NCBI GenBank assembly: GCA_950106755.1
Contig: OX467086.1
Span: forward strand, 21,966,001 to 22,030,000
DNA: 64,000 nt
Source: Climacium dendroides
Lineage: Eukaryota; Streptophyta; Bryopsida; Hypnales; Climaciaceae
Reading direction: 5' to 3'
In this document: piece after piece, positions 37,601 through 47,590 of the stretch
Layout: each line of letters starts with the position of its first letter
How positions within the stretch are numbered: the first letter of the stretch is position 1
Made by a program: the position numbers and the translations under genes
The notes under the pieces: model-generated
The model's database searches: none
Seen by the model: the letters and a program-made list of their open reading frames with translations, nothing else
Told to the model about the DNA's origin: nothing

Positions 37601-39289
37601 GCGCCACGCTGCATATCGGATTATGTCTTGGCCTGTTTGTACTCTTGGTGGTCCACGGTTCTCATTTTTACCATTGAACCTTTTGTTGCGGCGATAAGGA
37701 TGCTGTCGAGGTAAGTAACGTCGTATGCCACCGTACACGATTTTCGAGCCCCTTGTTCTTTGATTACCGAAAACTTCACCTGTTTTCGCCATTCTTGCAT
37801 CGGTATCAGGTCCACAATGCGGGCATCCTTTGTAACCCTTACAACAAAGACCAGAAATAAGTCCATATGCTGGAAAATCAGATATGGTCCACATGAGTAA
37901 GGCCCTCAAGGTGAAGGTACGATTTCCTTCCTCACATGAAAAATCAAGTGCACGAACTCCATGCCACAATTGTTTCAGCTCCTTCAATAATGGACGTATG
38001 AAGACATCAAGGCCGGATGAAGATGGAGAGTGCTTCCCTAAAATAAGTATGCAAAGTGATATAAAAAAGTTCTTGGTGACAAACCAAGGCTCCAAGTTGT
38101 AGATCAAGATCAAAATTGGCCATGTAGACCAATTTGTATTGTTCAGCTTGAATGGGTTCACATCGTCCAATGCCAAGCCAAGTCTCATGTTTCGAGCTTC
38201 AGAACCAAAGCTGCCAAACGCGACGTCTGTGTCGATGTGCTTCCATGCTGGACTGTCTACCACAGAACGCATAACATTGTCGGGGTTGACGTGTTTTGTG
38301 TGACCTGTCAACATTGATGCTATCTCCGGCGACCTCCACATGCGTTTCAACTGCGGAATCAAGGGAAAGTATCGAATCACTTTTGCTGGAATTCGGTTAG
38401 AACCATCCCGCCATCGTGAAGAATTGCACTTTGGACAACTCTCCAACTCTGCATACTCATCTTCAAACAGAATACAGCCACTCTCGCATGCATGGATATT
38501 GTTGTAGTGCAAACCTAGTCTTCGAATGCTTTTACGCACTTCATAATGTGTACAAGGCAACTTATTACCCACTGGAAGTAAGTCACCAGACAAGAACCGA
38601 AATAATTCATCTGTGAATTTGTTGCTCACGCGAAACACCGTGCACATGTTCATGATGATAATCGTGGCTGAGACCACGCTACTTGTAGACCCTGCATATA
38701 GTGCGGTTGTCACTTGCAAATATAATTCCTCTATTCCATCAAGGGTGTCATTTCCACCGTTAGGTACATCATCTTCTGAGCCCTCAGCCTCTTCATGCAG
38801 CGCATTTCCTCTATCCAAGGCCTCCATAACTTGCTGCTGCACATAGTGGAACTCATCCAAGGGGGGAGCATTGTCATCCTGATGTCGTGGTTCAGCATGT
38901 CCCTCTTCAATAGGGAAATCAACAGTGTGGACGTCGTCGTGTCCACGAACATCGGCAATGACGTCATCGTCGTAAGCAACGTCTTCAATCCAAATACCGC
39001 CTGGAAGATATCCGTCAATGGGGTCCCTGCCTAATTGGGATTTATCAAGAAATGGATCCCGACCCACTTGTGCGTGGTGTTGTCGTATGACTTGTATAGT
39101 TTTCCGAAGTCCTCCCTTGCAATTGAGACAAGGACACAAGAAGGACCTCACATTGTACTCTGTAGCCACACGCAACTCCGTGTGCAAGATTAAGTCACCA
39201 AGAGGGACATGTCGTAGGGTACGCCCATCTTCAGCAATGCGAATGGTTGTTGCACGACGGCGAGCATTCCCAGTATGCCGGAAAGCCAT
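34636..39289 (-). CDS. CACTA transposase, TNP2 family (4 exons; one in-frame stop)
   Basis: Exons on the minus strand: 39,289-37,496 (598 codons), 37,049-36,702 (116), 36,353-35,800 (184 plus 2 nt) and a last exon ending at 34,636 (about 300 codons). The first three join in phase across GT-AG borders. The last acceptor is uncertain: 35,530 fits the phase, while a better-looking site near 35,562 does not. Exon 1 opens with a transposase-associated zinc-binding domain (Cys-Pro-Cys-x2-Cys at residues 52-57, then His-His) and an acidic linker. It then enters the TNP2 core: Leu-Ala-Leu-Asp-Asp-Val-Asn-Pro-Phe, then a Leu-Asp-Val-Phe-x-x-Pro-Leu-x-x-Glu-Leu block, then Asp-Phe-Pro-Ala-Tyr-Gly and Cys-Pro-x-Cys. 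Exon 2 finishes the core. Exon 3 matches the DUF4218-type and exon 4 the DUF4216-type regions of these proteins. A TAG at 36,882-36,884 interrupts exon 2, with full family similarity on both sides. It should bind the ends and cut the element. Confidence 0.85.
36882..36884 (-). other. In-frame TAG inside transposase exon 2
   Basis: The frame reads through ...His-Glu-His-Glu, TAG, Asp-Ala-Tyr-Tyr-Met-Pro... with clear transposase similarity before and after and no shift of frame. A single base change could have made it. It would remove the C-terminal 40 percent of the protein. Confidence 0.8.
37240..37405. repeat. 15 to 18-bp GACATC-type array in transposase intron 1
   Basis: Words of the form GA(C/A)ATC(T/A)xxTxxA recur about every 15 to 18 bp. 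In the transposase's first intron they spell a Met-Ser-Ser/Phe-Met-Ser pattern on the minus strand, which is not part of any gene. It may be a protein-binding array or a simple repeat expansion. Confidence 0.5.
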
Positions 39290-40968
39290 CGTCTAGTTTG
39301 TTAATGTTTCTTTGTGCTCACCCACAATGCATACATACCTGTACAACAGAAACTGACCACTTTGAATGGAGACTGACATATGGTTTCAGTCCGGCAATTC
39401 TGTACTGCCTCTGCTAACCCTGATTTAGGACAATGATGCATTTATCATACTTAGAGCTAAAATGCTATCAAGATATAGTTCTAAGATACTTGCAACTGGA
39501 CTGACCTAATGCCAGTCCCTGCCTGCTAGTTTTGTTTCCGATGACGTCGTCAATCATGTCACGGAGGATGTGAACCTCTGTCATCTTTGACGTTTTATGT
39601 GACATGCACATCAACACGGATATACAGACTTGTGCTAAAGGAAAATACGTGAAGCCTAGAAAATTCTGGGGACTTACATCTTTAAAGAAGATGACTTGAA
39701 TAGTAGTGTAAATTTCGGAATCTCGCCCGCCCCCCTTCTGAAAATAATTCTATGTATCAGAGCATTGGAGGAACATGAATTGCTAATCGAATAAGGATTC
39801 ATCATCAAATTTGTGTCATAGTTGCTGAGAGACAAAGACTTACAGGCCCAATACTTTGCGCTTGCTTTTAATGTGCGTTGTTTCCAGAAGACGTCACTCT
39901 TGACAAGGTGATGTCATTCGAAACGTCTCCGATGATGTTGTTCACAATGAATCTCCGTACTCTTATGATTCGAAATCCCACGTGGCTCACGGCTATGACT
40001 ACATGAGGCTTTCGACAGAAGGAGCAAGTGCGTTTTGTAGTTACGAGTCAAGGAACTGCACATTCCTAGCACCAAATTCTTCTGTGAACATTTAGAGTTT
40101 TCCTTACCAGCATGACTTCTACATGCGCAAGCCCAAGGCCTCCCAAAGTAGTACGCTTTCTTGAACCGCTAGAGTGTACGCTGGGTTTGCACGAATCCGA
40201 GGCTGCTGATGTCCTAGTCCAGTTTGTTTCTCAAGCATGTACGGATGCACCAATTCCATCAAGGAAGAGTGCAATGAAGCAGTTACGCTCACTTGAAGAC
40301 GACAACAGTGCCGTTCGTCGGAGCAGTCGCCAACTAGGGCTTCCGGAGCCCTCCTTGCCAACCGCAGCTCCAATTTCTTCAAGTGCCGATGTCGTACTTC
40401 CGCCACGTAAACAAGTTCGCCCTCCTCTTCTCTTGACCTTTTCTGTAAATTGAAGACGCACCAAATCTGCACGAGGAGATCGGCGTAAGGATGATTCCCT
40501 CTTGTTCGGTGGCCGCCGGTGGGAGCAGCTGCCGCCGGAACCCTACTGCCTGCTCCGCGGTCGTAGGTGTGGGAGTCCGCGGGTATAGGGGGGCGGGCGG
40601 ATATAGGCCCGTCTCTCCCGTGTGGAAGAAGCCGAGGCTGCCCAGCGCTGCCGTAGGTGTTTTTGGCAACGCGGACGCCTTCCTTTGCTCCTTGCTTTCT
40701 GTCAAGTTCAAAATTCCTGTTCCGATCATGGTTGACGGTGGGTTTTGTAGTGCCAATTTCTAGAATTGTTGTGGTTTCCAATGGGGGTAGAATTCATAGC
40801 TTATGCATGTAAAATGAAGATCATGTAGTGGGGTGGGTTTTGCTGCTACTGTATGTAAGCTTGAGGATATCGCTGATTTGTTTTTTCTGTGGTTGGTGCT
40901 TCATTTCTTGCATTCTGTAGTCGCAGGAGGTAGAATTCTTCATTTCCTGGAGAGAGCCTGATCCCGCC
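39290..40968. promoter_or_regulatory. Divergent promoter region between the two transposon genes
   Basis: About 1.7 kb separates the transposase start (39,289, minus) from the accessory-gene start (40,969, plus), so both genes are presumably driven from here. It holds many TGACGT/ACGTCA words, as in GATGACGTCGTC at about 39,540 and GACGTCACTC at about 39,890. A GC-rich block at about 40,490-40,680 is unlike the AT-rich host flanks. Core promoter elements were not identified with confidence. Confidence 0.45.
40112..40453 (+). CDS. Hypothetical transposon-internal reading frame
   Basis: A 113-codon plus-strand frame from an ATG in fair context. The product is Ser/Arg/Pro-rich, with a central Arg-Arg-Ser-Ser-Arg-Gln motif and no recognised domain. 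Base composition matches the coding parts of the element. It lies about 500 bp upstream of the accessory gene in the same direction and could be an upstream exon, a captured host fragment or a chance frame. A longer minus-strand frame of 220 codons overlaps it and is probably a shadow of the GC-rich composition. Confidence 0.3.
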   Translation: MTSTCASPRPPKVVRFLEPLECTLGLHESEAADVLVQFVSQACTDAPIPSRKSAMKQLRSLEDDNSAVRRSSRQLGLPEPSLPTAAPISSSADVVLPPRKQVRPPLLLTFSVN

Positions 40969-43900
40969 ATGCCTTGGGCATTTGGTAAAAAGGGTAAGTG
41001 CAAACTCACCGAAGCGCAAGGGAAGGCAGATGATGAGGCGCCGCAGGTGATGAGGATGCAACTTGACAGCGAGAGGCGCTCCAAGCTGTGGCAAGACAAG
41101 GAAGGAGGCGGCCCTTCGAAGGGAAAGGAGCGGCAGCGTACTCCTTCCTTGAAGAAGAAGGAAATTGTTGTCTCTATCTCTGACTCAGGAGAGGAGGACG
41201 AAGATGTGGAGGATGGCAGTGCAGGGGACGAAGAGAACAGCGGAGGGCTGAGGGAACAATCGTGGGAGTAAGATTTCCCAAAACTTTCTTACTTATGCGT
41301 TGAAAAAGGTGTTTTCATGTCAGGTGTGACGTTTTCTGTGACGTATGTATGTGAAGATGTTCCATTTGTGGCATGACACACGGCGTTCTGTGGGATGTCT
41401 TATAGTGGAAGGTGATGTTTGTTTTGACGTTCCATGTGACATCAATTGTGACGTGTGGGATGTTTTATAGTTGAAGGTGATGTTTGTTTTGACGTTCCAT
41501 ATGACATCAATTGTAATGTAAACATATGCAGTTATGGACGAGGCAGTTCTCGGCAAAATGCCACGAAATCCCTTTGTGTTCAATGTATTCATTGGAAGTT
41601 TTTTGTGTTTTCGTTCGCCCTCAATAGGTCTTGTAGTTCGTGTGTAACTTCTCTTCGTTTCCGGTGATGTCACCGAGGACATGTACTGTGACGTCGTTTG
41701 AGGGAGCATGAAATCAGGTGGGGGAGTTCATATACTACCGTGAACCCTCTCCCTCTGTATCAAACGTGTTAATTGGAAGTTTCTTGTGTTTTCGTTTGCC
41801 CTCAGTATGTCTTGTAGTTCGTGTGTAACTTCTCTTCGTTTCCGGTGATGTCACCGAGGACATGTACTGTGACGTCGTTTGAGGAAGTGTGAAATCAGGT
41901 GGGGGGGTTCATATACTACCATCAATCCTCTCCCTCTGTATCAAACGTGTTAATTGGAAGTTTCTTGTGTTTGCGTTCGGCCTCAGTAAGTCTTCTAGTA
42001 TGTGTGTAACTACTCTTCGTTTCCGGTGATGTCACCGAGGACATGTACTGTGACGCCGTCTCAGGGAGCATGAATTCAGGCTGGGGGGTTCATGCACTAT
42101 TCTGAGCCCCCTCCCTTCCAAAATAAAATGTGTTAATTAGAAGTGTTTAGTGTTCGCGTTCGGCCTCAGTATGTCGTTTGGTATGTACGTAACTTGTATT
42201 CGTTTCCTGTGATGTCGTCGAGGACATGTACTTTGACGTCGTTTGAGGGAGCATAAATATTGGGGGGGTTCATATACTACCGTAAATACTTTTCCTAGAG
42301 AGTTAGTGCAACTTATAGCTTTCTGTATGTTGTATAGGCGAGGATACTCTACAGGTTCTGCCGGTGGAGATGGTGGTGGTGAAGAGTCAGAGGACACTGA
42401 GGACATCATAGAATCCCTGCACCCACGACAAAGACGATGCGCACTAGGTAGTGCAGCCATGAAGAAGCCTGTGGAGTTGGATGGGGAAGGAGAGCCATTC
42501 GGATCCATGAAGGACGCCTTTGTAAAAGACGTGAATAAGTACGCAAAGAAACTTGATCCCAGGGCTGGATGGGAAGGCCAACCGCGTGATCTGAGGAGGA
42601 TGTTATTCCAGAGAATCTACACAGGTATGGTAGTCATTACATATGGGAAGGACTTAGGATGAACATCCTTTTGAAAATGCAGTTCAAGGTATTGCAGTCG
42701 TCTTGGAGGATGTGGCGCTGAATGCCTTATGCAACGCGTGGCGTTGCGTGTGGCGTCGATAACGACGTCAAGGAAAAAAACTCGCGTATAGCAGCACCTC
42801 CGTGTGGAATACTTGACTTATGTACTTTTACCATGCACGTGCATTGTTATTGTCCCAATAGCGTGAGTTAATTAGAGGAAAGTTCCTTGATGAAGCCGAA
42901 ATAGCTTAGGGAGTGTTGTTCTGCAAGCCAGTTGTTGACTTCCGTGCTTTTGTTTTAGATTGGCAGATGGTAGGTGAATCCAGCCGTGTATCAGAGAAGT
43001 TCTTGCAACCAATTCTCACGAAGTCTCTAATTACAATGCGTTGGAGGTTGAACCGACTCATTGACGCTGATAAGAAGAAACCGGTGGAGCTGAAGCAAGA
43101 ATTTTGGGATGGACTCAAGTCTCAAGGTCATGCGCTCAAGCGAAGAAGCGCAGCAGAAATCAGCCTACATGCGCTCTATTTCCATGGGCAAGGGTTCTAC
43201 CACAGCGCAAGTAAAGAGCATCGAGAGAGCTGTAATTCCCCGTCTGGTAAGTGTGCTGACTAGTGAAGGTGACCTGAAATTTGAGGAAGGCATTCATGTG
43301 TGAAGGAAGCTATTGTTTGTGTGGATGAGTATGAAAATGCGTGTTGTCGTCTCCCATGTTTTATCAAACGCCTGGCCTTGAATGAGATGTTACGTGTGAC
43401 ATCACAAGTTTGCCACCTTGTCATGTCTGGCCGCCGGACCCTGAACCCTACATCTTTCCTTTCAGAATTGTGTCTCTGTGGACCAGATTCGTGAACCACT
43501 CTTGTAGAATTCCCTTCTTTCTAACTTCTAGGATTATGTACCTTAGACCATGCAGTTAAATCGAGCACCATTGGACTTGGAGATTGACGCTGAAGTTGCA
43601 AAGGAGGTTGACGCCTTAAATGAGGTGAAGCGTCGAGGTCGTGGATGTAACAAGGGAGATGGAGGAGGTGCGCTTGCGTGTTGGGGAGTTGGAGTATTCT
43701 GTGAATCACCTGAATGTCACAATTTCAGCGGACATCAAGCGTTTGGAGGACATGATCCGCGAGCATGTTTTGGGTCAAGGCCGTAAAATTGATGAGGTAG
43801 TGCGGGACGGAACAGAACCATCTTCGTCTACACCAACTCAGAGCCCCACGGGAAGGGCAGCTTGGAATGTGGTACAGAAGGATTTTCTTATGCCTTTGTT

Positions 43901-44917
43901 GGAGTCAGGGCTCCCAAAAGAGGGAACAGAAGCGGCCCCTGTGCTCGTTGTTTCCAATGTTGTGCCTAACGCTGCAGGTGTTGTCGTCAAAGACATGGAG
44001 ATTGGTAGTGAAGTTGTTGTGGAGGAGAATCCTTTAGGTGAGCTCGAGGACAATGAACCGAAATCAGGGGATGCCAATTCCGATGCTCCCGAAACCCAAT
44101 TGCAGGAGTCCTCAGATGCTTACGACATTGGGATTGGAGGAATGGATGTGGTGGCGGACAGTGTCATTCTAGAAACAGAGTTGCCTGAGGCAGAGCAGGT
44201 GAAATTTTGGCCCAAGCATCCTTGAGTATTTCCCTTTGCCAAAATTGTGAGGCTTTAAATTTTTTTTTTAATTCTTCTATGAGATGATTTTTTGAAGTGT
44301 ATAAGTGTTCCTTGAATTTGTTTGTTTGATCTGATGTTACCCTCCCATAGACGTGCATTCAAATGTTCTATTTGATGTTCTTCGCAACATCTATAGTGCC
44401 ATCAATAGCAACGACGTGATCAGAATCCATTGTAGTAGCTGTAGAAGTTACAGGGCTCGGAGATTGACATCAAGAATGGATTCTGATTCAAGTGGTCATA
44501 CAATAGTCTCTCTTCAGTTGTAGTAAATTAGGAGGGTCTACTTCCTCCACTACCATATGAAGATGGAATTTTTTTTTAATTTGGATTTGTGGATGTAAGC
44601 CACATTTCTTTCTAACTTAGCGAACCGTACCTCTTCTGTAGGAGGAAGTTCAAGCGGTGGTAGAGTCACCAGGAAGGCCCCGACGTGCCACGAAGGTGTC
44701 CGAAGGCGGGAAGGTGACCAAGGCAGCAACAAAAACTACCTCAAAAGGGACAACAGCAAAAACTATTCAAGGGGCAGCAAAGGTAACATTCTGTTCTCCA
44801 TACTATTTTTTGTGATAATGAAACTTTACATAACAATGCTGAACTTTGATGCTCCCATTTCATTACTTCATGCAGGCAACAAGCGGAAAGAAACAAGAAC
44901 CATCGCGAAAGAAGTGA
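40969..44917 (+). CDS. TNPA-like accessory protein of the CACTA element (about 6 exons, 2 frame changes)
   Basis: Exons by reading frame and GT-AG borders: 40,969-41,267; 42,338-42,624; 42,959-43,246; 43,556-44,198; 44,642-44,782; 44,876-44,917. All joins I checked keep phase. The N-terminus is Lys-rich, followed by an acidic Glu/Asp/Ser/Gly stretch. Exon 3 has the block typical of plant En/Spm second proteins (a Trp-Asp pair, then Ser-Ser-Glu-Glu-Ala-x-x-Lys-Ser and a Gly-containing basic run). Exon 4 is a coiled-coil followed by an acidic linker. The C-terminus is Lys/Thr-rich and ends in Arg-Lys-Lys. In En/Spm the TNPA protein binds sub-terminal repeats and brings the ends together. One extra base appears near 43,105 and another near 43,630, so this copy may be non-functional or the assembly may hold errors. 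Function is by position and architecture. Confidence 0.65.
41391..41524. repeat. 67-bp tandem duplication in intron 1 of the accessory gene
   Basis: TGGGATGT(C/T)TTATAGT starts at 41,391 and 41,458, followed each time by GAAGGTGATGTTTGTTTTGACG and TCCAT(G/A)TGACATCAATTGT-type sequence. Two near-identical copies. Confidence 0.75.
41587..42290. repeat. 181-bp tandem repeat, 4 copies, in intron 1 of the accessory gene
   Basis: The word CCGGTGATGTCACCGAGGAC or a variant starts at 41,661, 41,842, 42,023 and 42,206, a spacing of 181, 181 and 183 bp. Each copy also has GTTAATTGGAAGT, TTCGTTTCCGG, CATGTACTGTGACG(T/C)CGT and TTCATATACTAC. The fourth copy is the most diverged. Each unit carries two or more ACGTC or GTGACG words, so the array could also multiply protein-binding sites. 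Confidence 0.85.
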
Positions 44918-45199
44918 TGATCCGTGTGGTATGTCACTGTAGATGTTACGAAAGGCGTCGTGGGTGCTGTTTCTGTAAATAGGCATTTTTGGAAGAAGTG
45001 CATTGTAGAAAGAAGATTAGGTGTGAGTGTTTCAGAAGTAATGCCTATTTCAAAGTTCTGTTAATTATGAGTCAAAGTGGACAAATGTGGAACTTCACAT
45101 TTAAGATTGAAGAGGTTTCTAAGACTCATGTATTGTTGAGGTCAGCACTGTATATTGCAATACTGAATTCCTAGTACTTTTTTAAAATCTGAGTACTTT

Positions 45200-45650
45200 T
45201 GATTAAACCATTTTCTTGACCCTAAACATATTTGCCTGCATGCCTTCTGTGATGTTATGTGTGATGTATGTAGTCGTTTTTGTCAAATGTCAGTGGTTGT
45301 GTGGTTCCCCATGTCCTCAAAGAATGCATATAACTGCGCTTCTTTTTATATATGTCCAGTCAAACGTCCTCCTAAACATGGTGAATCCTTTGAACAACTT
45401 CTTGTTGTCGGATAAAACGTCAAGGAAAACAGACGTCTACAACAAGTGTCATCACAAAAAACACAAAGCCAAGCATGCCTCCATTTCCCCTGATGTCAAT
45501 GAAAAAAATTACCCGTCCAAAAAGATGTCACCCGAAACATAAACGTGTCACAGAAGACATCTCAACAAACATGAAGGCACTGCAGGAACTGAAATGAGGA
45601 CCCCACGTGGCAGATGACGTGGATCTGACACGTCATATTCTAGCAGAGTC
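45200..45650. other. Right arm of the CACTA element, non-coding
   Basis: It lies between the accessory gene's stop and the 20-bp array. Short frames only. From about 45,415 the words ACGTC, GATGTC and GACGTC become frequent. Confidence 0.4.
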
Positions 45651-45743
45651 CACGTCATTTTTCAAAAATCCAAGTCATTTTTCCAAAAATGCACGTCACT
45701 TATTCAAAATCCACGTCACTTATTCAAAATCCACGTCACTGCC
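45651..45743. repeat. 20-bp sub-terminal tandem repeat CACGTCACTTATTCAAAATC
   Basis: Copies start at 45,651, 45,671, 45,692, 45,712 and 45,732 (the last partial). Copies three and four are identical, and the others differ at a few positions. Each has an ACGTCA core (AAGTCA in one). It lies about 280-370 bp inside the right terminus, where CACTA elements carry transposase-binding repeats. Confidence 0.8.
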
Positions 45744-46011
45744 CCGGTCAGTTTTGTCTTGGATGAAAAAAAGGCTTACGTGGCAGTGCCCGTCCCAAAA
45801 GTAGGTGATGTGGACCTCCACACCCCTCCACATGTCAGAATAAGCCGAGTTTGCCCAACCTCGTCAAGGTTGACGTCCAAAAAAACCAAGGCCAAAAAGA
45901 GGATGTCACCGGTGATTTTGACACGTTTTTGCATGTTTTTTATGATGGATTTTTGAGGACGTCAAATTTCATGTTTCATCGTGTTTTTTTAAACATCAAA
46001 AAAACTGCCAA

Positions 46012-46023
46012 TTTCTTATAGTG
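46012..46023 (-). repeat. Right terminal inverted repeat of the CACTA element
   Basis: TTTCTTATAGTG is the exact reverse complement of the left end's first 12 nt. It is followed directly by the AAG target duplication at 46,024-46,026. Confidence 0.9.
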
Positions 46024-46026
46024 AAG

Positions 46027-47590
46027 ATCCAAGATGGGAGAATTTTGCAACACCATATATACTACCAATAGAAGAGCAAGGACTTTGTGTTGCGTCATTA
46101 CAACTCCAAAACCAAGCCTAAAGAAGAATGAAAGGACGAAAGATCATTGAAACCACATCTAAAGCAAGCTATGGACAAAAACAAATGCAAGATGGGGCAT
46201 ATGGAAAAAGCACAAAGATTAACAAAGGTGGAAATCCAATAAGACTAGAATTTTACAATGGATTTGGCAAAAATCATTTGTAAGCCACAATAGGTGGAAA
46301 TGCAACTTTTATTTTAGATCTTGTACTAAAGCTCTATCACACCAATTGATAGATGAATTTTAAAAATATATGACACCTTGTGTGGATTCAATCTAAAATA
46401 ATGGATGATACCCACAATTATGTTGGATACACCACCTTTAATTTTACAATTCACACCCTCTTTTGAAAGTAATATATTTTAAATTTTTGGCTCAATTTTT
46501 TCCTATCCCTTATATTTGGGCTCACATATATTTTTAAGACTATTGCCTAATTCTCCCCTTGAAGGTTGTGCCACCTACATTTGAACCTTAAATGGAAACT
46601 TTTGTTCATCCAAAACCACTACAAGCTCTTGAAAGCAACTAATGGAAGTTGAAAAGTTCTTTGATGCAACCAATGAAAGTTGGAGGATTTCTTGCTAAAG
46701 GTGATTGTCTATTTCTTAAAGGTTTTAGAATACAAAGTGAGTGCTAAATGTTTAAATTGAAAATTCAACGAATTAACATCTTTCATTTAGAGGTTATTTT
46801 CATATCTAAACCTTATCATGTTCAAATATAGCACTATAATATAAAATACAAGGCCATTTTGCAACTTCTTAGACATGCACGAAGTACAACAATGGTTTAA
46901 ATTAGAAATTTCATGTGTCATTGGATCCTACTCAATATAAATACAAACTATTGTAACTACTTTATATATCAGTTCATTCACCTTACATATCAAATATTCA
47001 AAAACACCATGCTTTAGTCCAATTTCTTTTACAAACCTTAATTTAAAGATTAAGAGGAGTCTATTGACTTTGAAAGTTTATAAAGCATTTGTAAAATTAT
47101 GAAACAACTGAGATTGGTTTATTTTCTTGAGGATGCCAACATTCTTACAAAAAAATATCATAGTTTGGACCATCCACCCAATAGGAACAAATGTGATGAT
47201 TTTAGGTTCTTCTACCTTAGTGCAGACTTCCATGCATCTAGAATTGACCAAACCATGCATAAAATACACACAAAAATTTAGGAATCCTACTTGAAAGTGT
47301 GGAGTAATTGCAAGAGGAGAATCAAAATTGTTGGCCAACAAAATTTTTGCGTGAAGCTCATGGAAAATGAGAAAGATAAGTTTCTAAATTCTCCAAAACT
47401 AATTTTAATATTGGCCTGGCACTTTTCAATTGTTTTCAATTTAATAAGGCAAAGATATTCTTAAATTGTAGTTTCTCCCTACTCATAGAGAAGTGAAAGC
47501 ATCATGACACTAAACAAAACCAATACCGAATCTGAAAAAGCTCTTAAATTCATTTCCACACCTAATCAAAATTTGGTCTGACCGACACTA
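46027..47590. other. AT-rich intergenic DNA between the transposon and the carboxylase gene
   Basis: No gene, RNA or repeat of note was recognised. Open frames are under 90 codons and featureless. Confidence 0.5.

Larger units (their letters stand above)
32409..46023. mobile_element. Complete 13.6-kb CACTA (En/Spm-type) DNA transposon
   Basis: The element begins CACTATAAGAAA and ends with its exact reverse complement TTTCTTATAGTG. It is flanked by AAG on both sides and is 13,615 bp long. It encodes a TNP2-family transposase on the minus strand and a TNPA-like accessory protein on the plus strand, the usual two-gene content of plant CACTA transposons, which move by cut and paste. Sub-terminal regions hold repeated short motifs and tandem arrays. 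Intact ends and target duplication suggest insertion recent enough that the termini have not decayed, though one stop and two frame changes in the genes suggest this copy may need factors from another element to move. Confidence 0.93.

Noticed and set aside
40119..40781. 220-codon minus-strand frame in the GC-rich control region
   Set aside because: It overlaps the divergent promoter area and another frame, has no recognisable domain, and long frames on several strands are expected in GC-rich DNA.
41455..41667. Plus-strand frames within 41.3-42.3 kb as extra exons of the accessory gene
   Set aside because: They lie across the 67-bp and 181-bp repeats, and exon 1 joins exon 2 cleanly in phase from 41,267 to 42,338 without them.
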